NCBI RefSeq assembly: GCF_045209745.1
Contig: NZ_CP109273.1
Location: 5,084,001 to 5,148,000 of the forward strand
From: Micromonospora sp045209745
GTDB taxonomy: Bacteria; Actinomycetota; Actinomycetes; Mycobacteriales; Micromonosporaceae
Length of the DNA stretch: 64,000 bases
Direction: 5' to 3'
Each line of letters begins with the position of its first letter. The first letter of the stretch is position 1. The notes below the pieces were generated by a model. It had not been told where the DNA came from, did not search any database, and saw only the letters and a program-made list of their open reading frames with translations. The position numbers and the translations under genes were made by a program. Positions 17,050 to 25,244 of this stretch are shown here, one piece after another.

Positions 17050-18801
17050 ATGAGCAGCCTTGCCGTCAGCCGGGAACTGCTTCTCGGTTGGCTTGACGCT
17101 CCGTCGACAGAGCGTGGCGTGCGGTTCCACGTGGATGGACGGGACTGGTCGCGCCATACCTACGAGGATCTGGCGGAGCGCGCGTTGCGCGCCGGCGCCG
17201 CCCTGGCCGACGCCGGGGTACGCCGCGACGAGGTGGTACCGCTGGTGCTGCCGTCCGGCCCGGACTTCGTCGCCTGCTTCTTCGGACTCCTCGCCATCGG
17301 CGCCACCCCGTCGGTGCTGCCACTGCCCGCCGCGCTGCAGGACACGGCGGGCTACGGGACGCAACTGCGGGCGATCGCCGCTGCGGTGCGACCTCGGTTC
17401 GCGATCGCGTCGGACGACCACCGCGACGCGTTGCTGGCCGGCGTCCACCAGGCCGGCCAGGAGACCACCGTACTGGCGCCGAGCTACGGCGACGCCGGGG
17501 CGGTACCGCGTGCGCACGGGGAACTGGCCGTCCTCCAGTTCACGTCGGGTTCGCTGGGACGCCCGCAGGGCGTGCGGATCACCGTCGACAACCTGGCCGC
17601 GAATCTCCGGATGATCCAGCGCTGGCAGGGCATCACGGACCGCGGCGGGGTCTCCTGGCTGCCGCTCTATCACGACATGGGTCTCATCGGTGGGCTGCTG
17701 ACACTGGTGACCCTGCAGACGGAACACGCGATGATGCGGCCCGAGCAGTTCGTCCGCGACACGCGGGGCTGGCTCGCCGAGTACGGCGGTGGCCGGTACG
17801 CCCAGATCTTCATGCCGAACTTCGGCTTCGAGCGTGTCGTCGACCGGGTCGCCCCGGACGATCTGGTCGGGCTCGACTTCTCGGGCGTCACGTCGGTGGT
17901 CAGCGGGGCCGAACGGATCAACCCGGCGGCGCTGGCGCGATTCGCCGCGCTGCTGCAACCGCACGGCTTCGACAGCCGCGCGCTGACCCCCGCCTACGGG
18001 CTCGCCGAAGGTACCCTCGCGGTCACCGGCGTACCCCGACACGAACCGGTGCGGATGGTCCGCACCAACGCTCCGGGTCGGAGCCTGGATGACAAGGTCG
18101 AGGTGACCGGGAAGGCGGTCCTCACCACCGACCTGGTGTCTGAGCCGTGGGCCTGGCAGGTGAGCTGCGGTCGCCCGCTCGAAGGCCTGCGGGTGGAAGT
18201 GGTCGATGAGGACGGGCAGCCCCAGCCGGACGGTGTGTTCGGGGAGATCTCCGTACAGGGCCCTTCGGTAACCGTCGGCTACGCCGACGCCACGTCGCGG
18301 GACGGCACCCGACTGGTCGGGGGGTGGCTGCGCACGGGCGACGCCGGCTTCTTCCACGACGGTGACCTGTACGTCGTCGGCCGCCTCGGGGACAGTGTCA
18401 AACTCCGTGGGCGCAGCATCTTCGTCGAGGACGTGGAGCTGGATCTGCGCGTCCGTACCGGAATCGCGCCCCGCAACCTCGCCGTGGCCGGCGGCATCGT
18501 CGACGGCCGGCCGACGTTGCTTGTGGTGGTGGAGCGGGAGCTGGGTGACCAGCTCGACGTGGTCGTCGAGGCGGTCCGTGCCTTCACCGGGTCCGCCGTC
18601 CGGGTGCTGATCCTGCGGGCCAGGCGCGGCACCATCCCCTTGACCTCCAGCGGCAAGCCCCGCCGGCGTCTGCTGTGGCGCCGTCACCTCGCCGGGCAGT
18701 TGACCGGAGAGTGGCTCGGCGACCCTCCGGCGCCGATCCGCGCCGACACCGACACCGACATGCAGAACCGGGAGGCAGGCCGTGAGCCCGTCGCACGCTA
18801 G
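17050..18801 (+). CDS. Fatty-acyl-AMP ligase (FAAL-type)
   Basis: 583 residues from ATG at 17050 with AAAGGA upstream. The P-loop reads LQFTSGSLGRPQGV, a degenerate form usual in FAALs. WLPLYHDMGLIGG (near residue 203) is the strongest family signature, with AYGLAEGTLAVT near 316 and TGDAGFFHDGDLYVVGRLGDSVKLRGR near 430. The C-terminal Lys is in TSSGKPRRRLL near 534. FAALs make fatty acyl adenylates and load them on an acyl carrier protein rather than CoA. The ACP gene 1.3 kb downstream is the obvious partner. It overlaps the dehydrogenase start by 20 bases. Confidence 0.92.
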   Translation: MSSLAVSRELLLGWLDAPSTERGVRFHVDGRDWSRHTYEDLAERALRAGAALADAGVRRDEVVPLVLPSGPDFVACFFGLLAIGATPSVLPLPAALQDTAGYGTQLRAIAAAVRPRFAIASDDHRDALLAGVHQAGQETTVLAPSYGDAGAVPRAHGELAVLQFTSGSLGRPQGVRITVDNLAANLRMIQRWQGITDRGGVSWLPLYHDMGLIGGLLTLVTLQTEHAMMRPEQFVRDTRGWLAEYGGGRYAQIFMPNFGFERVVDRVAPDDLVGLDFSGVTSVVSGAERINPAALARFAALLQPHGFDSRALTPAYGLAEGTLAVTGVPRHEPVRMVRTNAPGRSLDDKVEVTGKAVLTTDLVSEPWAWQVSCGRPLEGLRVEVVDEDGQPQPDGVFGEISVQGPSVTVGYADATSRDGTRLVGGWLRTGDAGFFHDGDLYVVGRLGDSVKLRGRSIFVEDVELDLRVRTGIAPRNLAVAGGIVDGRPTLLVVVERELGDQLDVVVEAVRAFTGSAVRVLILRARRGTIPLTSSGKPRRRLLWRRHLAGQLTGEWLGDPPAPIRADTDTDMQNREAGREPVAR

Positions 18802-20023
18802 CGCCCCCGCCGCCATCTCCTTGACCGGCGAGGCGCCGGACCGGCCGCTGTTCGCGGATGGTCCCTTCGGCCCTCGCGTGGACGCCGCCCGGGCACGAGC
18901 CGCGGAGTCGATAGGCGCCGCTTTCGCCCCGCACGCGGCGGCCGACGAGCGCGGCGTGTTTCCGCGCGAGGTGCTTGCTGACCTCGGGCGCAGTCGGTTG
19001 TTGCGGCAACGCTGGCACCCGGGCCCCTTCGGTGACGCCGGCCTCGGTGTGATCATTGCGGAGGAGAGCGGCCGGTACGGTCATGCGGGCCTGTCGGTCG
19101 GAGTGAGTCTCTGCCTGGAGACGGTCGGTTCGATCCTCGTCCGCTATGGCGCCTCACCGCTGTTGCAGGAATATCTCGACGGGCTCCTCGACGGGAGGCT
19201 TGTCGGTTGCTTCGGGGCCTCCGAGCCGACCGGCGGTTCCGACCTCACCGGCATGCGCACCGCCGCCCGGCGGGTGCCCGGCGGCTGGCGGGTGACAGGT
19301 GAGAAGAGGTACCTGTCGCTGGGCCTGGTATGCGACTTCGCGCTGCTGCTGTGCCGGATCGAGGATGATAGTGGCGAAGCCAACGGCGGCCTCGGCGTGT
19401 TCGCCGTACCCGCCTCGGCGTTGTCGATCCGCAAACGGCTGCGCAAGGTCGGTACCGCGGCACTGGACACCACCTGGATGACGATCGACGCCAGGGTGCC
19501 GGACGAGGCACTCGTCGGTCGGCCCGGCGCGGGTCTCCTCGTGGCGACCTGGGGGCTGAGCCACGAGCGGCTGTCCATCGCCGGGCAAACCGTCGGCGGG
19601 GTTGCCGCGGCCACCGGCCTCGCCACCGCACATCTGCACAGGCGGGAACAGTTCGGCCGGCCGTTGCTCCAGCACCAGGCGCTCCGGTTGCGGCTGGCCG
19701 ACCTGTCCGCACGGCTGCTGTCGTTGCGGTTCGCCGTCTACTCGGCGGCGCAGGGCATACCTGTCACCGGCGCCTGTGGACCTCGGGAGACCGCCGCGCT
19801 CAAAGTCACCGCCACGCGTTTTGCGGAAGAGGCGATGAGCGAGTGCATGCACCTGTTCGGCGGTGCCGGTTACCTCGAGGACGAAACTCCGCTCGGCCGA
19901 ATGTGGCGGGACACCAGGCTGGGCCGAATCGGTGCCGGTACCGACGAAATGATGTGGGAGTTAGTGGCCAGCGGCATGATTCCCGATTTCGTTGGCTACG
20001 ACGAACTAGTGGACCTCGGATGA
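18782..20023 (+). CDS. Acyl-CoA/acyl-ACP dehydrogenase
   Basis: 413 residues, GTG start at 18782 with GGGAGG upstream. Three-domain ACAD fold: substrate/FAD loop GCFGASEPTGGSDLTGMRT near residue 140, the C-terminal helices with RREQFGRPLLQHQALRLRLADL, and the tail DTRLGRIGAGTDEMMWEL. The GAGTDE form means the catalytic Glu is not at the MCAD position; as in isovaleryl- and long-chain-type enzymes it would lie earlier. Placed between a FAAL and an ACP gene, it probably introduces a 2,3-double bond into an ACP-bound acyl chain. This is context-based. Confidence 0.9.
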   Translation: MSPSHASAPAAISLTGEAPDRPLFADGPFGPRVDAARARAAESIGAAFAPHAAADERGVFPREVLADLGRSRLLRQRWHPGPFGDAGLGVIIAEESGRYGHAGLSVGVSLCLETVGSILVRYGASPLLQEYLDGLLDGRLVGCFGASEPTGGSDLTGMRTAARRVPGGWRVTGEKRYLSLGLVCDFALLLCRIEDDSGEANGGLGVFAVPASALSIRKRLRKVGTAALDTTWMTIDARVPDEALVGRPGAGLLVATWGLSHERLSIAGQTVGGVAAATGLATAHLHRREQFGRPLLQHQALRLRLADLSARLLSLRFAVYSAAQGIPVTGACGPRETAALKVTATRFAEEAMSECMHLFGGAGYLEDETPLGRMWRDTRLGRIGAGTDEMMWELVASGMIPDFVGYDELVDLG

Positions 20024-20072
20024 GGACGTACGCCTTCCGCGCCCAGCCATCAACCTCCGAAAGGTGAAGGAC

Positions 20073-20393
20073 ATGACCACACATGCCGTCCCGGTGACCG
20101 AGGCTGACGTCATGTCGGCACTCGATGCGATCTACCTGGAGATCAAGCGGGTCCGCCGGGAACTGCGACCGGAGGACCACTTGGTACAGGACCTGGACAT
20201 CGATTCGCTGACCGCGCTGGAACTGTTGATCGCGCTGGAGGCTCGCTTCAGCGTCAACCTCTTGAACGACCCCCGCGCATCCACTGTGGCCACAGTTGCC
20301 GAACTGGTCGACGTCATCCGTCGCCAGGTCGCGTCACGAGAGCCCGTGGAACAAGGTACTTCCAAAATCCCCACGATTTCCCGTCATGCTTAG
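20073..20393 (+). CDS. Acyl carrier protein
   Basis: 106 residues from ATG at 20073 (GTG at 20064 is an alternative). The phosphopantetheine site is DLDIDSLTALELLIALE with Ser near residue 45, followed by helix III ARFSVNLLNDPRASTVATVAELVDVIRRQ. The C-terminal 20 residues (SREPVEQGTSKIPTISRHA) extend past the fold. It is the last gene of the operon and the expected carrier for acyl chains loaded by the FAAL and modified by the dehydrogenase and perhaps the P450. No ketosynthase or condensation domain is encoded nearby, so release or condensation must use the GNAT, the other ligase or enzymes elsewhere. Confidence 0.93.
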   Translation: MTTHAVPVTEADVMSALDAIYLEIKRVRRELRPEDHLVQDLDIDSLTALELLIALEARFSVNLLNDPRASTVATVAELVDVIRRQVASREPVEQGTSKIPTISRHA

Positions 20394-20458
20394 TAGTGCT
20401 TTGTTAAGTTGGGGCCTGTCCGGACTTTTGTGGGTGGATCTTGATGTGATCGATGTTT

Positions 20459-20870
20459 TTAGTTGTCGTTGATCCGGTCGCTGTACTGCTCGGCGAGGGC
20501 GTTGAGGACTTGTCCCCAGGCGGGGATTCGGGCGGCGATGTTCTGGCCGGCTCGTCGTTTCTCGGTGACGACGAGGTAGAGGACTTTCATCGCGGCTTGC
20601 TCGGTGGTGAAGTGGCCTCGCAGGCGGGTGGCTTGCCGGAATCGGCTGTTCAACGACTCGATCATGTTGGTGGTGTTGATCAGCTTGCGGATCTCCACGT
20701 CGAAGGCGAGGAACGGGGTGAACCGTTCCCAACTGGTCCGCCACAAGCGGATCACCGCTGGATACTTGGTGCCCCAGGTTTCGGTGAACTCCTCGAAGCG
20801 CATGCTCGCCGCGTCGATCGCCGGGGCGGTGTAGATACCGCGTAGTACGGCAGCCGCCATTAGCTGTCTG
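20459..20870 (-). mobile_element. IS256-family transposase, C-terminal remnant
   Basis: Minus-strand translation gives VLRGIYTAPAIDAASMRFEEF, then TWGTKYPAVIRLWRTSWERFTPFLAFDVEIRKLINTTNMIESLNSRFRQATRLRGHFTTEQAAMKVLYL in continuous frame, ending at 20459. NMIESLNSRFR is the typical C-terminal signature of Mutator/IS256 transposases. The N-terminal three quarters, including most of the catalytic DDE core, are absent. It lies just after the biosynthetic operon and marks its downstream boundary. Confidence 0.85.
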
Positions 20871-20965
20871 ACCAGGGCGGACGCCGCGGGTGGGGCAGGG
20901 CCCCGGCAAAGTCGCGAGGTGCCCGGCTTGATGGGGTTGGTGTAGACGCGCCTGCGCTGGTGGTA

Positions 20966-21048
20966 GCAGGGCGGGCATGACCGGTTCAGATGATCATCGA
21001 GGTTCCTACGCCTTGTCGATCGTCCGAAGTGAGTCATGCCCGCCCTGC
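20966..21048. repeat. Inverted-repeat element, copy A
   Basis: Fourteen-base arms (20966-20979 and 21035-21048) enclose 55 bases. Nearly the same 55-base centre, reverse-complemented, occurs at 54250-54304 between matching arms. The homology between the copies extends left of copy A to about 20900. The right arm of copy A contains the start codon of the ISAs1 transposase remnant, so this may be the end region of that or a related element. Confidence 0.75.
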
Positions 21049-21443
21049 CATCATCGCTGATCTCGTCCTTGTCCGATGCACCGGCGGTCACCGTGCCCGA
21101 AGCCGTTGCTGGGTTGCCCGCGGCTCTGGCGGGTCTGCCGGATCCTCGTGCCCGTCGGGGTGTGCGGCACCGGCTGGTGGTCGTGGTGACGGCGGCCGTC
21201 TGTGCCGTGGTGGCTGGTTACCGCTCCTACACGGCGATTGCCGAGTGGATTGCCGACGTGCCCGCTGCGACCGCGCTCGCGCTGGGTATCGCCCCGGACC
21301 GGCGCCCGTCGGAGGCGATGGTCCGCCGGTTGTTGCAGGCCGTGGACCCGGACCTGCTCAGCGCGGTCATCAGCGGCTGGCTCGCCCGCCGGACCGTGGC
21401 CACACCATCTGCGGGCAGGCGGGCGATCGCCGTGGACGCCTAG
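21036..21443 (+). mobile_element. ISAs1-family transposase, N-terminal remnant
   Basis: 135 residues starting MPALPSSLISSLSD. GLPDPRARRGVRHRLVVVV, then CAVVAGYRSYTAIAEWI and PSEAMVRRLLQAVDPDLL are the typical N-terminal DDE_Tnp-associated region of ISAs1 transposases. The frame stops right after RRAIAVDA, where intact relatives continue with DGKTLRG and the catalytic domain. The junction at about 21443 abuts an acyl-CoA dehydrogenase fragment on the other strand. Confidence 0.85.
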
Positions 21444-21610
21444 CCCGCCGAGCCCGTCGGGGAAGTGCACCCGGGCCAGGCCGGCGTCGAAACGGGCGCG
21501 CAGGAAGTCCGGCCGGTCGGTGCTTGCCTGATTGTTCTTCGCGAGCAGTTCCTCGACCCGGGTCTTCAGGTCGCCTCGGACCTCGAATCGATGGTCGCGT
21601 CGGCACTCAT
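21444..21610 (-). pseudogene. Acyl-CoA dehydrogenase N-terminal fragment, cut by ISAs1
   Basis: ATG at 21610 overlaps the stop of the intact dehydrogenase (ATGA), so this was the next gene of that operon. The first 14 codons end at a stop. One base out of frame, the sequence continues DLKTRVEELLAKN, then DRPDFLRARFDAGLARVHFPDGLGGLGV, a typical ACAD N-terminus, and breaks off exactly at the ISAs1 remnant. It is both frameshifted and truncated. Confidence 0.75.
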
Positions 21611-22836
21611 GCGCTTCTCGCCTTCGCTTGGCGCTTGAGCTCGTTGCGAGCTAGCGCGTTCTTGTGTACTTCGTCTGGGCCGTCGGCGAACCGCAGGGTG
21701 CGGATCCCGGCGAACGATGCGGCCAGCGGGAAGTCCTGGCTCAGTCCGCCGGCGCCGTGTACCTGGATGGCCTTGTCCAGGATCCACTCGACGGTCTTCG
21801 GCGCCGCTATCTTGATTGCCTGGATCTCGGTGTGCGCGCCCTTGTTCCCGACGGTGTCCATCAACCAGGCGGCCTTGAGTACGAGTAGCCGCAGCTGCTC
21901 CACCCGCACCCGCGACTCTGCGATCCAGTCCCGGACGACACCCTGTTCGGCGAGCGGCTTCCCGAACGCGACCCGATCAGAGGCGCGGGCGCACATCAGC
22001 TCGATGGCGCGTTCGGCGACGCCGATCGATCGCATGCAGTGGTGGATGCGGCCGGGGCCGAGTCGTGCCTGGGCGATGGCGAACCCGTCCCCCTCGCCAC
22101 CGATGAGGTTCGAGGCGGGGACTCGTACGTCGGTGAACTCGAGTTCCGCGTGGCCTCCGTGGTCGCGGTCGTCGTATCCGAACACCTGCATGCCGCGTTT
22201 GATCGTCAGGCCGGGGGTGTCGCGCGGGACGAGGATCTGGCTCTGCTGGCGGTGTCGCTCGGCCGACGGGTCGGTCTTGCCCATCACGATGAAGATCTTC
22301 GCCTCGGGGTTCATCGCCCCGGTGATCCACCATTTGCGGCCGTTGATGACGTAGTCGTCGCCGTCGCGATCGATGCGGGTGGCGATGTTGGTGGCGTCGG
22401 AGGATGCGACGTCGGGTTCGGTCATCGCGAACGACGAGCGGATCTCGCCGGCGAGCAGCGGTTGCAGCCATTGCTTCTTTTGCTGGTCGGTGCCGAACGT
22501 GGAGAGAACCTCCATGTTGCCGGTGTCCGGGGCGGCGCAGTTCAGGGCGGCCGGCGCGAGGTGGCCGCTGCGCCCGGTGATCTCGGCGAGGGGAGCGTAC
22601 TGCAGGTTGGTCAGGCCGACGCCGTGCTCGCCGGGCAGGAAGAGGTTCCACAAGCCTCGGACGCGGGCCTCGGCCCGCAACTGCCTCAGGACCGGGACGG
22701 TGGACCAGGCCCAGGGATCGTGTAGGGCCGCGAGTTGCTCGGCGAACACCGGTTCGGCTGGGTGGATCTTCTCATCCATGAACGCGAGCAGCTTCTCGCG
22801 CAGCTCTTCGGTTCTGGGATCGAACGCGAAGTCCAT
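21607..22836 (-). CDS. ACAD11-type acyl-CoA dehydrogenase
   Basis: 409 residues from ATG at 22836, overlapping the kinase stop by one base (TGATG). Full ACAD fold: FAMTEPDVASSDATNIATRI near residue 138 (FAD/substrate loop), NGRKWWITGAMNPEAKIF, ASDRVAFGKPLAEQGVV near 286, and the tail TLRFADGPDEVH near 389. The ADGPDEVH tail is characteristic of the ACAD10/ACAD11 group rather than ordinary beta-oxidation dehydrogenases. Members of that group work with an APH-type kinase, which is encoded immediately upstream. Likely substrate: a 4-phospho-acyl-CoA or a long branched acyl-CoA. Confidence 0.92.
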   Translation of the reverse strand: MDFAFDPRTEELREKLLAFMDEKIHPAEPVFAEQLAALHDPWAWSTVPVLRQLRAEARVRGLWNLFLPGEHGVGLTNLQYAPLAEITGRSGHLAPAALNCAAPDTGNMEVLSTFGTDQQKKQWLQPLLAGEIRSSFAMTEPDVASSDATNIATRIDRDGDDYVINGRKWWITGAMNPEAKIFIVMGKTDPSAERHRQQSQILVPRDTPGLTIKRGMQVFGYDDRDHGGHAELEFTDVRVPASNLIGGEGDGFAIAQARLGPGRIHHCMRSIGVAERAIELMCARASDRVAFGKPLAEQGVVRDWIAESRVRVEQLRLLVLKAAWLMDTVGNKGAHTEIQAIKIAAPKTVEWILDKAIQVHGAGGLSQDFPLAASFAGIRTLRFADGPDEVHKNALARNELKRQAKARSA

Positions 22837-23915
22837 CAGTTGTGCTCCTTCAGCGAGGTGAGTCCGGCGGCGATCAGGGGCTCAACGATGGTGCCGATGG
22901 TTTCGAACCCCTGGCCGACGGTCTGCCCGTGGGTGTGGCGGTAGTGGATGCCTTCGAGGATCACGGCGATCTTGAAGTAGGCGAGTGCGAGATGAAAGCC
23001 CAGCCGCGACAGGTCCCGTCCGCTGGCTGCGGCATAGCAACGGAGGATCTCGGTGTCGGTGATGAAGCCCGGGGCGGTGCAGGCGTCGGTGACGACGTAC
23101 CCGCCGTCGAGCGCGGGCATCCGTTGATAGACAAGCAGCAGCGCGACGTCGGTGAGCGGATCCCCGATGGTGGCCATCTCCCAGTCGATCACCGCGGCAA
23201 TCTGGTCGTCGCGGTCGACCAGCAGGTTGTCCAGCCGGTAGTCGCCGTGCACGATGGCGGGCGCCGACCCGGCCGTCGGCATGTTGGCCTCCAGCAGCGC
23301 GTGCAACTGTTCGGCGCCGGCGAGGTCCCGGCTGCGGGAGGCGTCGAGCTGTTTGCGCCAGCGTCGGACCTGACGGGTGAGGAAGCCGTCCGGGCGGCCG
23401 AAGTCGCTGAGGCCGATGGCGGCGGGGTCGACGCGGTGCAGCGCAGCGAGGGCGTCGACCATCCGGGTGGAGATGGCGTTGACGCGTTCCACGCCTAGTG
23501 GTCGCAGCTGTACGGCGTGGCGGTACGGCGTACCGTCCACCCGCTGCATCACGTAGAACGGAGCGCCGACCACGTCCGGGTCCTCACACAGCGCGAACGT
23601 TTGCGGTACCGGCACGTCGGTGCCCTGCAGCGCGCTGATCACCCGGTACTCGCGGGTCATGTCGTGGGCGGTCGCGAGGACGTGACCGAGCGGCGGCCGA
23701 CGTACGATCCACCAGCTGCTGCCGTCGGTGACCTCGTAGGTGAGGTTGGACTTGCCACCCGCGATCACCCGTGCCCGCAACGGCTTCCCACTCGCAGCCG
23801 TGCCGGTGCGCTGGAGGAACGCCTCGAGCTTGGCCAGGTCGAGTCCCGGAGGGTTGCCCGCTGCGAGGTCGTCGCCGGCGAGTTCGCGGCCGGCTGGATC
23901 CACCTTTTCACCCAC
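22836..23915 (-). CDS. APH-type phosphotransferase (ACAD10/11-like kinase)
   Basis: 359 residues; GTG at 23915 chosen because the MaoC gene ends 3 bases upstream. Kinase features: ARVIAGGKSNLTYEVTDG (glycine loop, near residue 50), IVHGDYRLDNLLVDRD (Brenner loop with catalytic Asp and metal-binding Asn, near 220) and AVIDWEMATIGDPLTDVALLL (DxE/D metal site, near 240). Relatives form the kinase part of mammalian ACAD10/11 and the LvaA kinase of levulinate catabolism, which phosphorylates 4-hydroxyacyl-CoA. It is directly coupled to the ACAD11-type gene, which supports a paired kinase-dehydrogenase reaction. Confidence 0.9.
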   Translation of the reverse strand: MGEKVDPAGRELAGDDLAAGNPPGLDLAKLEAFLQRTGTAASGKPLRARVIAGGKSNLTYEVTDGSSWWIVRRPPLGHVLATAHDMTREYRVISALQGTDVPVPQTFALCEDPDVVGAPFYVMQRVDGTPYRHAVQLRPLGVERVNAISTRMVDALAALHRVDPAAIGLSDFGRPDGFLTRQVRRWRKQLDASRSRDLAGAEQLHALLEANMPTAGSAPAIVHGDYRLDNLLVDRDDQIAAVIDWEMATIGDPLTDVALLLVYQRMPALDGGYVVTDACTAPGFITDTEILRCYAAASGRDLSRLGFHLALAYFKIAVILEGIHYRHTHGQTVGQGFETIGTIVEPLIAAGLTSLKEHN

Positions 23916-23917
23916 GG

Positions 23918-24370
23918 TCAGTGCGCCAGCACTGAGACGGTCTCGGCCACGCACACAGGCTTGTCGCCGCCATCCCGCTCGATGGTCACCCGGACTGTTG
24001 CCTGTGCCCCGTTGGCGCCCTGGGTGAGCGCGACAAGCTCGGCGCCGGCGCGGATTTTGGAGCCCACCGGAACCGGCGACGGGAACCGGACCTTGTTCGA
24101 CCCGTAGTTCACGCCCATTCTCAACCCGTCTACCTTGTAGATCTCCCCGACCAGCTTCGGTACCAGCGACAGGGTCAGGTAGCCGTGGGCGATGGTCGCC
24201 CCGAACGGCCCGGACGCGGCCCTGTCCTGGTCGACGTGGATCCACTGGTGGTCACCCGTTGCCTCGGCGAACAGGTCGATCTGCTGCTGGGTGACGGTGT
24301 GCCATTCGCTGTAGCCGAGATGGGCTCCGACCGCCTGCTCGAACTCGTCGAGCCCGTGGAATCTCTGCAT
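23918..24370 (-). CDS. MaoC-type (R)-enoyl-CoA hydratase
   Basis: 150 residues from ATG at 24370. Single hot-dog domain with the hydratase motif FAEATGDHQWIHVDQDRAASGPFGATIAHGYLTLSL, which contains the catalytic Asp and His. Length is usual for one-domain MaoC hydratases. In the operon it would hydrate the enoyl-CoA made by the dehydrogenase; an (R)-product would suit the FabG-like dehydrogenase upstream. The stop is 2 bases before the kinase start, showing tight coupling. Confidence 0.92.
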   Translation of the reverse strand: MQRFHGLDEFEQAVGAHLGYSEWHTVTQQQIDLFAEATGDHQWIHVDQDRAASGPFGATIAHGYLTLSLVPKLVGEIYKVDGLRMGVNYGSNKVRFPSPVPVGSKIRAGAELVALTQGANGAQATVRVTIERDGGDKPVCVAETVSVLAH

Positions 24371-24451
24371 TGCCTACTCCTGCGAGAGGGGTGATGTCCG
24401 TACATGTGCCGTCATGAGCGCGAAGAGCCGCAAACGTGCGGTCACGGCATT

Positions 24452-25210
24452 TCAGTCGCGTGGTCCGCCAGCGACGTAGATGACCTGACCGGAGACGAAC
24501 GACGCGTCCTCGCGCGCGAAGAAGGAGACAGTGGCGGCGATGTCGTCGGGCTGACCGACGCGGCCAACCGGGATCTGCGCGGCAGCAGCGGCCTTGAAGT
24601 CCTCGAACGGGACACCGACCCGGGCCGCGGTGCCTGCGGTCATCTCGGTCTCGATGAAGCCGGGCGCGATCGCGTTCACGGTGACCCCGAACTTCCCGAG
24701 CTCGATCGCCAGCGTCTTGGTGAAACCTTGCAGCCCGGCCTTGGCGGCGGAGTAGTTCGCCTGCCCGCGGTTACCGAGCGCGGAGACGCTGGACAGGTTG
24801 ACGATCCGGCCCCACCTGGCCTGGGTCATGTACTGCTGGGTTGCCCTGCTCATCAGGAACGAACCGCGCAGGTGCACGTTCATCACCGCGTCCCAGTCGG
24901 CGGCGGTCATCTTGAACAGCAGGTTGTCGCGGGTGATGCCGGCGTTGTTCACCAGCACGGTCGGCGCGCCGAGTTCCTCGGCCACCCGCGCGACGGCCTG
25001 GTTGACGGCCTGCTCGTCGGCGACGTCAACACCGACCGCGAGGGCCTTGCCACCGGCGGCCTCGATCGTCTCGACGACCGGCTTGCCGGCCGACTCGTCC
25101 AGGTCGAGCACGGCCACGGCGAAGCCGTCCCGGCTCAGCCGTCTGGCGACGGCGGCGCCGATGCCGCGGGCGGCTCCGGTGACGATGGCGGTACGACGGG
25201 TCGCGGTCAC
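24452..25210 (-). CDS. FabG-like 3-oxoacyl reductase / 3-hydroxyacyl dehydrogenase
   Basis: 252 residues. Classical SDR: TGAARGIGAAVARRL near residue 11, NNAGITRDNLLFKM near 88, catalytic Ser in NLSSVSALGNRGQANYSAAK with Tyr and Lys near 153-157, and GFIETEMTAG. The LLFKM form is typical of acyl-carrier or acyl-CoA FabG-like enzymes. In this catabolic operon it probably oxidises the (R)-3-hydroxyacyl-CoA made by the MaoC hydratase. The FabG-type fold also permits reduction. Confidence 0.9.
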   Translation of the reverse strand: MTATRRTAIVTGAARGIGAAVARRLSRDGFAVAVLDLDESAGKPVVETIEAAGGKALAVGVDVADEQAVNQAVARVAEELGAPTVLVNNAGITRDNLLFKMTAADWDAVMNVHLRGSFLMSRATQQYMTQARWGRIVNLSSVSALGNRGQANYSAAKAGLQGFTKTLAIELGKFGVTVNAIAPGFIETEMTAGTAARVGVPFEDFKAAAAAQIPVGRVGQPDDIAATVSFFAREDASFVSGQVIYVAGGPRD

Positions 25211-25244
25211 GGAATCTCCTCAAATTGGGGGGATGGGTGTGTGT

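Noticed and set aside
17023..19056. Long minus-strand frame (677 codons) across the FAAL gene
   Set aside because: It is the antisense shadow of a gene with full adenylation motifs; its translation is low-complexity with no family signature.
14166..20393. Isonitrile-lipopeptide biosynthesis assignment
   Set aside because: FAAL, ACP and an Fe(II) oxygenase are shared, but the FcoT-like enzyme for glycine addition and the NRPS are missing, and the oxygenase motif LSLHTEDGFHP is of the clavaminate-synthase/VioC type rather than the ScoE type.
22836..24245. 469-codon version of the APH kinase
   Set aside because: The extra N-terminal part is an out-of-frame reading of the MaoC gene; GTG at 23915 fits the operon spacing and the family length.
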